The notes beneath the pieces are model-generated. The model had not been told where the DNA came from, made no database searches, and saw nothing but the letters and a program-made list of their open reading frames with translations. Below are positions 35,787-43,084 of a DNA stretch of 64,000 nucleotides, piece by piece. The position numbers were made by a program, and so were the translations under genes. Each line of letters starts with the position of its first letter. Position 1 is the first letter of the stretch. Source of the stretch: Croceivirga radicis (GTDB lineage: Bacteria > Bacteroidota > Bacteroidia > Flavobacteriales > Flavobacteriaceae); assembly GCF_002072105.2 (NCBI RefSeq), contig NZ_MTBC01000010.1, positions 94,225 to 158,224 of the forward strand, in the 5' to 3' direction.

Positions 35787-36158
35787 CTATTTTACCGCTA
35801 CAGTTTCTTTGAAAGTTTTGTCGTTCTCTGTAACAACTACTGTATAGTCATTCTCAAAAGCATTTTCAAAATTGAATGCCTTTTCAATTACCAACTTACC
35901 TTCCAATAATTCTTTATATACTACCCTACCCTGGTTGTCATAAATTTTGATCATAACATCCTTTTGTTCCAAGTTTAAAAGGTTAACCAATAATTTGTCT
36001 CCTTTTCTCTTAAAAGTTGGGTCTAGCTTTACAGCTATTAAGTTCTTTTCTACCTCGTTAACTTTTTTACCAAAAGTTTTTTCTGGTCCGTTTGCCATTA
36101 CTGCAACTGTTGCAAATAATAATGTGGCTACTACGGTGTTTTTCAAGATTGCTTTCAT
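35787..36158 (-). CDS. Small secreted protein resembling a T9SS sorting domain
   Basis: 123 aa with signal peptide (KNTVVATLLFATVAVMANG). The remaining ~100 residues have the pattern VMIKIYDNQGRVVYKE ... FNFENAFENDYTVVVTENDKTFKETVAVK, close to the beta-sandwich Por secretion-system (T9SS type A) C-terminal domain, but standing alone with no cargo in front. It could be a free-standing Ig-like protein of unknown role. A strong terminator follows. Such short proteins occur in other flavobacteria. Confidence 0.7.
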   Translation of the reverse strand: MKAILKNTVVATLLFATVAVMANGPEKTFGKKVNEVEKNLIAVKLDPTFKRKGDKLLVNLLNLEQKDVMIKIYDNQGRVVYKELLEGKLVIEKAFNFENAFENDYTVVVTENDKTFKETVAVK

Positions 36159-36529
36159 AACTACTTCGTTTTATGAGTTGTAAAAATCTTACACTGCAAA
36201 CATACGCCGGTTATCCTATGCTACTCTACCACAAAATTTGCCAATATCTATGCTATATTACCCCACTGCTAATGTTAATTAATTGTAAACGGTAATTTTG
36301 CATAGTTCTAGGTTAAAATGGTATAGTTTAATGCAAAAATGGTATCAAAAAAGAAACCCAATGCCTTGCATTGGGTTTTCTCACTAATTAGGGTAACTGT
36401 TCTATTACTTTTAAACAGATGTCCAAATTAAGCCATCGTTTTATTTATATAGTAACCTAAACTTTAAATAAGCATTATGAAACTTGCATTCTCATATATT
36501 CTATCTTAGATTTCTTAAATAGCTTTTAT
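36159..36529. other. Divergent intergenic region with an orphan terminator
   Basis: 371 bp between genes pointing away from each other. It holds a hairpin (36354-36378), an AAAATGGTAT direct repeat (near 36316 and 36336) and CTATATTACCC (36253-36263), an 11-mer also found upstream of the hydroxyproline operon at 41949-41959. No ORF of note. Confidence 0.4.
36354..36378. terminator. Orphan rho-independent hairpin
   Basis: AAACCCAATGC-CTT-GCATTGGGTTT (perfect 11 bp stem, 3 nt loop). On the plus strand it is followed by TCTC, and on the minus strand by CTTTTTTGA, so minus-strand termination is the stronger reading. It lies between two divergent genes, so no known gene ends at it. Confidence 0.75.
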
Positions 36530-37120
36530 ATGTTAAGTATTAAAAATGCCATTATACTGGCTAGTTATTTAATTGTAACGCCCCTCTTTGCGCAAGAAGA
36601 GTTAAAAGAGTGGCGGCCAAACCATAACTTTACTATTACAGACTTTAAATCTAATGCTACGCAAGTAAGCAAAGAGGTGAAAAGTTTATATCTGCAAACT
36701 GGAGTTAATATAGAGTTGGCTTTTCAAATGAGCAATCTAGCATTTATGTTCACAAAAAATTTTAATAGTAAGGTCTCTTGTGTCCAAGATTCTAAATCTG
36801 CAGTGCTTATGGCACAAAATGAAGAACAAGCCCAACAGCTATTAAATTTGGCCAATTTTGATTTTGACTTATCAGAATTGTATGCCCGTAAAATAAGAAA
36901 GGCCCTTTATGAGAATAAAAAAACCTTTTCTAAAGGAGACTTTTTTATGCCCTACTATAATAAAATCATTTCTGAACGGAACCAATTGAGTTCACGAGTA
37001 TACTCGGAAACGGAATTTGGCAAAAAGGAAGAGCTACTATTAGAAGAACACCAAAAAATAAAAGAGGAGATAAACAACCTAGCCGCATTTTGTAAAAATT
37101 GCAAGCCACCAAAAAAGTAA
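36530..37120 (+). CDS. Secreted hypothetical protein, 196 aa
   Basis: Signal peptide SIKNAIILASYLIVTPLFAQ. The mature part is helical (VKSLYLQTGVNIELAFQMSN) and ends in a C-terminal CKNCKPPKK motif with CxxC; a third Cys lies in SKVSCVQDSK. A Glu/Lys-rich helix (GKKEELLLEEHQKIKEEINN) precedes the tail. No family is recognised. Convergent with the hydroxyproline operon. It could bind a metal or form disulfides; function unknown. Confidence 0.7.
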   Translation: MLSIKNAIILASYLIVTPLFAQEELKEWRPNHNFTITDFKSNATQVSKEVKSLYLQTGVNIELAFQMSNLAFMFTKNFNSKVSCVQDSKSAVLMAQNEEQAQQLLNLANFDFDLSELYARKIRKALYENKKTFSKGDFFMPYYNKIISERNQLSSRVYSETEFGKKEELLLEEHQKIKEEINNLAAFCKNCKPPKK

Positions 37121-37154
37121 TACAACTACATACTTACCAATTATTAAAATAACC

Positions 37155-38399
37155 CTATGCAAACCTATCTGGGGAAAGTTGTTTTGCCCAAGTATAATTA
37201 TTTCTACCAGATATATTTTCTGCAATTAATTTACCTGTTATTGGACCCAGACTCCACCCCATCATGGCATGGCCAGTAGCTATATTTAAGTTTTTATACT
37301 TTTTAGTATGGCCAATTAAAGGAATGCCATCTGGTGAAACCGGGCGCAAACCTGATTTCGCTTTTTTTAATTCTTCTTTATGTATTTGTACTTCTGGATA
37401 ATAGGTGTTGGCTGCATGGGCTATGGTGGCTATTCTGGCTTTATTTAATGCATTGTTGTTTCCAGAAAATTCCATAGTACCTGCAAACCGGGTAAAACCA
37501 TCCATGGGTGTTATAGCAACCCTAGACTCTACTAAAATGGCAGGTATGGTAATATTTGATTTCCTAAACACATCCATACTATACCCTTTACCACCCTGTA
37601 TGGGAATTTGTAAACCTAATTGTTTTGCCAACCCACCTGTGTAACTACCTGTAGCAAGAACCACTTGATCTGCTACAAATTGAGCCTTTTTGGTTAGTAC
37701 TTGTTGTAGTCTACCATTTTCTTTTTCAAAACCTATAACCTGTTGCTGCCATTTTATAGTTACGCCTGCCTGCAATAAATATTCTTTTAATTGCCGTATA
37801 AAGTTTTGGGGCGTCATATGAGAATCACAAGCATAATGTACACCACCAACAAGCTCTGGCGCTAATGCTGGTTGCAACCTAAGTAAATCTTCGTTGGAAT
37901 GCACTGTTACGTTAAGTCCCAAATCTGTAGCATTTTTTGCTAACTCCTTTTCATGTATAAAATGTTTTTTTGTTTTGCATACCATAAGCACCCCCTTATT
38001 TTCATAATGAAAGTTGAGACCCGTGTCTACCCAAAGCTGCTCATACAATTGTTGGCTACGCAAGTTCAAATCCAATAATAACGGTATGGAGTTGGTTACA
38101 TGCTTTTTTGTGGCAAAACTTTTAAAGTATAGCGCCCATTTAAAAAAATCAATATCCCAACGTGGCTTTATGTAAAGTGGACTCGTCTTATTAAACATCC
38201 ATTTTAACCCCTGAGCTACTACAACTGGAGCGGCCAAAGGCATAAAATGACTGGGCGTTATGTAGCCAGCATTAATGTAAGAAGCTCCTTCACCTTTTTC
38301 CTGTTGATCCAAGATGGTCACTTCATGCCCATCTTTAGCCAAATAATAGGCAGAACACAACCCAATTATTCCACCACCAATAACAACCACTTTCGCCAT
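37155..38399 (-). CDS. FAD-dependent D-hydroxyproline oxidoreductase (DadA-like)
   Basis: 414 aa, DadA/D-amino-acid-dehydrogenase fold. It has a dinucleotide motif (VIGGGIIGLCSAYYLAKDG), the ADP-ribose Glu/Asp region (TILDQQEKGEGASYINAGYITPS) and a C-terminal FAD segment (GLRPVSPDGIPLIGHTKKYKNLNIATGH). In the hydroxyproline pathway this enzyme converts cis-4-hydroxy-D-proline to 1-pyrroline-4-hydroxy-2-carboxylate. It is the last gene of a four-gene operon, 11 bp after the epimerase, which supplies its substrate. Confidence 0.88.
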   Translation of the reverse strand: MAKVVVIGGGIIGLCSAYYLAKDGHEVTILDQQEKGEGASYINAGYITPSHFMPLAAPVVVAQGLKWMFNKTSPLYIKPRWDIDFFKWALYFKSFATKKHVTNSIPLLLDLNLRSQQLYEQLWVDTGLNFHYENKGVLMVCKTKKHFIHEKELAKNATDLGLNVTVHSNEDLLRLQPALAPELVGGVHYACDSHMTPQNFIRQLKEYLLQAGVTIKWQQQVIGFEKENGRLQQVLTKKAQFVADQVVLATGSYTGGLAKQLGLQIPIQGGKGYSMDVFRKSNITIPAILVESRVAITPMDGFTRFAGTMEFSGNNNALNKARIATIAHAANTYYPEVQIHKEELKKAKSGLRPVSPDGIPLIGHTKKYKNLNIATGHAMMGWSLGPITGKLIAENISGRNNYTWAKQLSPDRFA

Positions 38400-38410
38400 A
38401 ACTCACCTAA

Positions 38411-39418
38411 TTATAAAACCTGAAAACCATGCGCGTAGGGGTCATCATCATCTATAATAATATTGTTATAACCCGTTACTTGTGCCCAGCCTTGAATGCT
38501 TGGTACAATGGCCTCATATACACCTATGGTTGTTGTAGCCTCTACACGTCCTATAAAAGTACTCCCTATAAAACTTTCATGAACAAAGGTTTCTCCCAAG
38601 CCTAATTTACCTTTGGCATGTAACTGAGCCATACGTGCTGACGTTCCCGTGCCACAAGGTGAGCGGTCAATGGCCTTATCCCCGTAAAAAACTGCATTTC
38701 TACCAGAAGACTTAGCATCTAGTGGCTCTCCCGTCCAAAGCATGTGGCTAACCCCTGCTATGGTGGGGTCTTCTGGATGCACAAAGGTGTTTGGGTATTT
38801 TTTATTAATACGATTTCTAAGAATCAAAGAGAGTTGTACAATTTTATTGGCCGTAAAATTATGTACACCACTAAAATTGGTTTGTGGATCTATAATTGCG
38901 TAAAAATTACCCCCATAAGCCACATCAAACGTTAACAATCCCAGTTCTGGGCATTCTATGGTTAAGTCTGAAGCCGCTAAGTAAGATTTAACGTTGGTTA
39001 TCTTAACCCAATCTACCTTCTTCCCGGTTTGTTGGTAGGCTATGGTTACCAATCCGGCAGGTGCCTCCATTTTAATTAGACCCGGTATTTTGGGCGTTAT
39101 GAGACCTTCTTCCAGTGCTATAGTTACCGTGCCAATTGTTCCATGTCCGCACATGGGCAAACAACCTGATGTTTCTATGAATAAAATGGAAAAATCATTA
39201 TCTGGGTCGTGCGGAGGAAATAGAATACTACCACTCATCATATCATGACCTCGTGGCTCAAACATGAGCCCTCTTCGAATCCAATCGAACTCCCGCAGAA
39301 AATGTTGCCTTTTCTCGCTCATGTTCTTTCCCACCAAATTTGGGCCGCCACCAGCAACCAAACGTACGGGATTGCCACAGGTATGGGCATCCACACAAAA
39401 AAATGTTTTTCTAGCCAT
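38411..39418 (-). CDS. 4-hydroxyproline 2-epimerase (proline racemase family)
   Basis: 335 aa from MARKTFFCVDAHTCG. Both catalytic cysteines are present: CGHGTIGTV (first half) and DRSPCGTGTSARMAQL (second half). Two cysteines distinguish epimerases/racemases from the related hydroxyproline dehydratases, which have a Thr. Converts trans-4-hydroxy-L-proline to cis-4-hydroxy-D-proline in the cytoplasm, the first step of the pathway. The operon partners are the other three pathway enzymes, supporting the hydroxyproline specificity over proline. Confidence 0.92.
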   Translation of the reverse strand: MARKTFFCVDAHTCGNPVRLVAGGGPNLVGKNMSEKRQHFLREFDWIRRGLMFEPRGHDMMSGSILFPPHDPDNDFSILFIETSGCLPMCGHGTIGTVTIALEEGLITPKIPGLIKMEAPAGLVTIAYQQTGKKVDWVKITNVKSYLAASDLTIECPELGLLTFDVAYGGNFYAIIDPQTNFSGVHNFTANKIVQLSLILRNRINKKYPNTFVHPEDPTIAGVSHMLWTGEPLDAKSSGRNAVFYGDKAIDRSPCGTGTSARMAQLHAKGKLGLGETFVHESFIGSTFIGRVEATTTIGVYEAIVPSIQGWAQVTGYNNIIIDDDDPYAHGFQVL

Positions 39419-39451
39419 TGCGTTCAAAGAAAATTAGATCAACTAAAAATA

Positions 39452-40963
39452 CTATTTTGGCACTAGATGCTCTGGAAAAGACTGGTAGCAAATAGGGCGT
39501 ACCCATCTATAAATTGCCGCCGTACCCACAGAAGTAAACCTGGCATCTGTAGTGGCGGGGTATGGCCCTCCATGCTGCATAGCGTTACAGACCTCTACAC
39601 CAGTTGGCACACCGTTATAGATGATTCTACCCACTTTATAGGACAAAGCATCCACTAATTTATTCAGATGTAAAGTATCATTAGGTTCTACAATTACAGT
39701 TGCCGTGAGTTGTCCTTCTAGGTTTTCAATTACCTCATGCAATTGATCTTCATTTTTACAAACTACTGCTAAAGAAAACGGACCAAATACCTCTTGTTGC
39801 GTTTTTGGATTACGGATAAAATCGGTTCCAGAGATCCTAGCCAAGTAGCTACCCGCATCATTTAACCCCATATGATTCCCGGATTTTCCCATGAGGACAA
39901 CCCCTTTTTGTGCAAGTACCGAACCTACGTTAGCTTCATAGGTTTGTTTAATACTATTGTGTAACATAGTCTGTGGCGCGGTGGCTACTATTTTATCGGT
40001 TAAGGCTTTCATAAATAGCTCTGTAGCGTCGCTAGCTATCATTAAAAGCAAGCCAGGATTGGTACAAAACTGCCCAGCACCCAAACTAATAGATTGTGCT
40101 AGGCTTGCCGCCAATTCATGGGTACGCTTTGCTGCTGCATCAGCACTTATTACCACCGGATTTATACTTCCCATTTCTGCAAAAACGGGTATAGGCTCTT
40201 TTCTTTGGTTAGCCAAGTTTAACAAAGCCTTGCCTCCTTTATAGCTACCGGTAAAACCTACGGCTTTAATCTGTGTATGTTGAACCAAATGGACGCCAAC
40301 TTCTTTACCACCATTAATACTAGAAAATACGCCTTCTGGCATTGCTGTTTCCTGGGCAGCTTTTACAATAGCCCTACTTACCATTTCTGAAGTACCTGCA
40401 TGTAAAGGGTGAGCTTTTAAAACCACCGGACAACCTGCTGCCAACGCACTAGCGGTATCCCCTCCGGCAGTTGAAAATGCCAACGGAAAATTACTGGCTC
40501 CAAATACTGCCACTGGACCTATAGGAAGAACAGAACGAATATGTGCTGCTTTTGGAAACGGAGTTCTATCTGGTTCTGCGGCATCTTTAACAACCTGTTT
40601 CCAGTCTTCTTGCTTAATCAGTGCTGCAAATTGTTTTAGTTGTCCTATTGTTCTACCTCTTTCACCTTTTGCCCTGCCCTCTGGTAAACCAGATTCTTTA
40701 CAATACATATTAATTAACTCATCTCCCAAACTTTCTATTTGTTCCGCAATGGCCAAAAGAAACTCGGCACGTTCATTTCCTGTTTTGTTTCGGTACGATC
40801 TAAAAGCTTTATCTGCCAGTTTACAGGCATTGTCTATCTCATCAACGGTTGCCGTAAAGAAATCAGTTTCATTTTCTGTATTGGTTACCGCAGTAGTAGT
40901 TTTAAAGGTTTCTTCACCCTTATTGGAGTACTCCCACCCAATACTATTTTTACCAGTTAACAT
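39452..40963 (-). CDS. 2-oxoglutarate-semialdehyde (2,5-dioxovalerate) dehydrogenase
   Basis: 503 aa, aldehyde dehydrogenase fold. Cofactor site GFTGSYKGGKALL, catalytic Cys in GAGQFCTNPGLL, Glu in AEMGSINPVVISA. The long N-terminal extension (GEETFKTTTAVTNTENETDFFTATVDE) and the C-terminal RFTSVGTAAIYRWVRPICYQ fit the NADP-type KGSA dehydrogenases. Oxidises the semialdehyde from 1-pyrroline-4-hydroxy-2-carboxylate deaminase to 2-oxoglutarate. Three bases separate it from the deaminase gene; it is second in the operon. Confidence 0.9.
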   Translation of the reverse strand: MLTGKNSIGWEYSNKGEETFKTTTAVTNTENETDFFTATVDEIDNACKLADKAFRSYRNKTGNERAEFLLAIAEQIESLGDELINMYCKESGLPEGRAKGERGRTIGQLKQFAALIKQEDWKQVVKDAAEPDRTPFPKAAHIRSVLPIGPVAVFGASNFPLAFSTAGGDTASALAAGCPVVLKAHPLHAGTSEMVSRAIVKAAQETAMPEGVFSSINGGKEVGVHLVQHTQIKAVGFTGSYKGGKALLNLANQRKEPIPVFAEMGSINPVVISADAAAKRTHELAASLAQSISLGAGQFCTNPGLLLMIASDATELFMKALTDKIVATAPQTMLHNSIKQTYEANVGSVLAQKGVVLMGKSGNHMGLNDAGSYLARISGTDFIRNPKTQQEVFGPFSLAVVCKNEDQLHEVIENLEGQLTATVIVEPNDTLHLNKLVDALSYKVGRIIYNGVPTGVEVCNAMQHGGPYPATTDARFTSVGTAAIYRWVRPICYQSFPEHLVPK

Positions 40964-40966
40964 AGA

Positions 40967-41878
40967 TTATAAGCTTTTGTAATTAAATAGCATTGGCCTA
41001 TTTTCCATAGCTTTTGCAATAATCGCTTGCACTCGCTCTCTTTCTTTTCCTTGCAAAGGCAATCTGGGTGCCCTAACATATTCTGAGCCAATACCTGTTG
41101 CTAGTTCTGCCAATTTAATATTTTGCACCAATTGCGGACTTATATCTAACTCCAACAAAGGCATAAACCACTTATAAATTGTTAAGGCCTCTGATAATTT
41201 ACCTGCTTTAACCAACTCATAAATTGCAACGGTCTCCGCGGGGTACGCACATACCAAACCTGCTACCCAACCATCTGCTCCAATGGCCAAACTTTCCATA
41301 CCCAAGGTATCCACTCCCGTAAATACTTTATACCGGTCTCCAAACCTATTTTTTATTCTTATGATGTTGGTAATATCTCTGGTAGATTCCTTGATAGCCT
41401 GTATGTTTTCACAAGATTGTAAATCTTCAAACATCTCCAAGGTAACCATGATTTTATAATCTACCGGATTGTTATAAATCATTATAGGTAAGCTAGTACT
41501 ATTGGCAATGGCCTTAAAATAGGTAACCGTTTCAAAATCAGTAGCCTTATACCGCATAGGCGGTAAGAGCATTAAACCTGCAGCACCATTTTTCTCCGCA
41601 TTTTGTGCCGCTGCAATGGCATCTTTTGTGGTCTGTTCGGCAATATTTAATAGTACGGGCACCTTACCAGCTACCGTATTTAGGGTATTTTTTAATAACA
41701 ATTCCTTTTCAGGTTTGGTTAAGGTGCTCGCCTCTCCTAGGGTACCTCCTAATATAATACCATGTACGCCTGCAGTTATTTGTGCCGTAATATTTTTATT
41801 AAATAATTCCAGATCTAATTCGTCTTCTGCGGTAAACTTGGTGGTAACCGCAGGCATTACGCCTTTCCATTCTAACAT
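40967..41878 (-). CDS. 1-pyrroline-4-hydroxy-2-carboxylate deaminase (DHDPS family)
   Basis: 303 aa from MLEWKGVMPAVTTKF (the frame opens six codons earlier). A (beta/alpha)8 barrel of the DapA family: GGTLGEASTL near the N-terminus, Tyr in MIYNNP and the Schiff-base Lys in NIQAIKESTRD. In hydroxyproline operons this member deaminates and dehydrates the pyrroline to 2-oxoglutarate semialdehyde. Its place as first gene beside the semialdehyde dehydrogenase and epimerase supports this over lysine biosynthesis. Confidence 0.88.
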   Translation of the reverse strand: MLEWKGVMPAVTTKFTAEDELDLELFNKNITAQITAGVHGIILGGTLGEASTLTKPEKELLLKNTLNTVAGKVPVLLNIAEQTTKDAIAAAQNAEKNGAAGLMLLPPMRYKATDFETVTYFKAIANSTSLPIMIYNNPVDYKIMVTLEMFEDLQSCENIQAIKESTRDITNIIRIKNRFGDRYKVFTGVDTLGMESLAIGADGWVAGLVCAYPAETVAIYELVKAGKLSEALTIYKWFMPLLELDISPQLVQNIKLAELATGIGSEYVRAPRLPLQGKERERVQAIIAKAMENRPMLFNYKSL

Positions 41879-41948
41879 ATATAAAGCTTTCCTCAAAATT
41901 AGAAGCGCAAAGACAAGAAGCAGGTATAATTATTAGCTACATTTGATA

Positions 41949-41959
41949 CTATATTACCC
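41949..41959. promoter_or_regulatory. Shared 11-mer upstream of the hydroxyproline operon
   Basis: CTATATTACCC lies about 70 bp upstream of the deaminase start and between it and the divergent AraC gene. The same 11-mer occurs at 36253-36263, about 95 bp upstream of the small secreted gene. It may be a binding site for the AraC regulator; only two copies support this. Confidence 0.25.
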
Positions 41960-42013
41960 TTTATCAACAATTAAAATTAAATTACGAGTAATTTAATTTA
42001 AACATAGTATGCT

Positions 42014-42868
42014 TTGAAAGTATTACCTTTTAAAATACCCAAGCCACAGAATGAGGCCGTTATTTATCAAGTAGATAAAGAACAGGTGTTCTACGACCAA
42101 CTACACCAACATGCCGAAATACAAATAAGTTATATTAAAGAAGGTAGTGGAATGCTTTTGGTAGGTGATACCCTAAGCCATTTTAAGAATGGTGATGTAT
42201 TTGTAATTGGAAGTTATTTGCCCCATGCATTTAAAAGCGATACCTCTACCAAAGAACTTTCAGAAATGCACACCCTATTCTTCGACAAAAACGCCTTTGG
42301 AGAAACTTTTTTTTCCCTTCCAGACTTAACACCGGCCAAAACCTTTTTTGATAAGACCATCTTTGGCATGCAGGTAGTAAACCAAACTACCAGCATCAAA
42401 GAATATGTTACTAACCTAGGCAGCCAAAATACGGTTGAGCGCTTAGCTACCTTGTTACTAGTAATAAGTTTAATTGCCCAAAGTGATACCAAGCCACTTT
42501 CCTCTTTTGTATATCCAAAAAATTATTCTGAAAATGAGGGGAAACGCATGAACCGTGTTTTTGATTATGCTATGAGCAATTATCACAATCCAATAATGTT
42601 AGATACGATAGCCAACCTTGCCAACATGAGTAAAAACGCTTTTTGTAGGTATTTTAAAAAACGGACTAACAAGACTTTTATCCAGTTTTTAATAGAAATA
42701 AGAATAGATAAAGCTTGTAAAATACTAGCAAATAATCCAGAACAACCAGTTTCCTTTATAGCAGAACAATGCGGTTTTACCAATGTCGCCAATTTCAACA
42801 GAAAATTTAAGCTCCTAAAAGGCTGTACGCCAACCCAATTTAGAACTTCTTTCAAGAGTTCTTATTGA
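42014..42868 (+). CDS. AraC-family transcriptional regulator
   Basis: 284 aa with a TTG start in the given frame (MKVLPFKIPKPQNEAVIYQV). An N-terminal cupin (HQHAEIQISYIKEGSGMLLVGDTLSHFKNGDVFVIGS, about 30-75) is the effector domain. The C-terminal AraC HTH pair (NLANMSKNAFCRYFKKRTNKTF and CGFTNVANFNRKFKLLKGCTP) is complete. It is divergent from the hydroxyproline operon with a 117 bp gap, so it is probably the local regulator, perhaps responding to hydroxyproline. Confidence 0.93.
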   Translation: MKVLPFKIPKPQNEAVIYQVDKEQVFYDQLHQHAEIQISYIKEGSGMLLVGDTLSHFKNGDVFVIGSYLPHAFKSDTSTKELSEMHTLFFDKNAFGETFFSLPDLTPAKTFFDKTIFGMQVVNQTTSIKEYVTNLGSQNTVERLATLLLVISLIAQSDTKPLSSFVYPKNYSENEGKRMNRVFDYAMSNYHNPIMLDTIANLANMSKNAFCRYFKKRTNKTFIQFLIEIRIDKACKILANNPEQPVSFIAEQCGFTNVANFNRKFKLLKGCTPTQFRTSFKSSY

Positions 42869-42898
42869 TGCCTTATTTGACAAAAATTCCATGTGCAG

Positions 42899-42921
42899 CG
42901 AAAATTATAATAAAATTTTCG
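42899..42921. terminator. AT-rich hairpin after araC-like gene
   Basis: CGAAAATT-ATAATAA-AATTTTCG: a perfect 8 bp stem with a 7 nt loop, 30 bp after the AraC stop. No T run follows, so it may be a weak terminator or a regulatory site in front of GH115. Confidence 0.35.
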
Positions 42922-42938
42922 TTCTAATATTATCATTT

Positions 42939-42954
42939 ACGCAATCGATTGTGT
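42939..42954. promoter_or_regulatory. LacI-type operator, site 1 (before GH115)
   Basis: ACGCAATCGATTGTGT, a near-perfect palindrome with a CG centre (CAATCGATTG at 42942-42951), about 130 bp upstream of the GH115 gene. It matches sites 2 and 3 at the core. CG-centred palindromes are typical for LacI-family proteins; the LacI gene is the next one after GH115. No clear -7 box can be placed after the TTG inside it. Confidence 0.75.
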
Positions 42955-43084
42955 TATTTATTTTTATATTCGTTTCAATAACCTCTAATTATTTCACATT
43001 CAACAACTAAAAGCAAAATCCGAGAGAACGCGGTAGAGCTGGTTTTAACGGATTACTGTTTTGCAAAATTGATGATCTGCCCCT

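Noticed and set aside
37155..38399. Plain D-alanine dehydrogenase (DadA)
   Set aside because: The fold allows it, but the operon with epimerase, deaminase and semialdehyde dehydrogenase points to hydroxyproline.
42869..43084. Possible tRNA or sRNA before the second GH115
   Set aside because: Only an AT-rich hairpin and the LacI operator are visible; no cloverleaf or CCA-type end.
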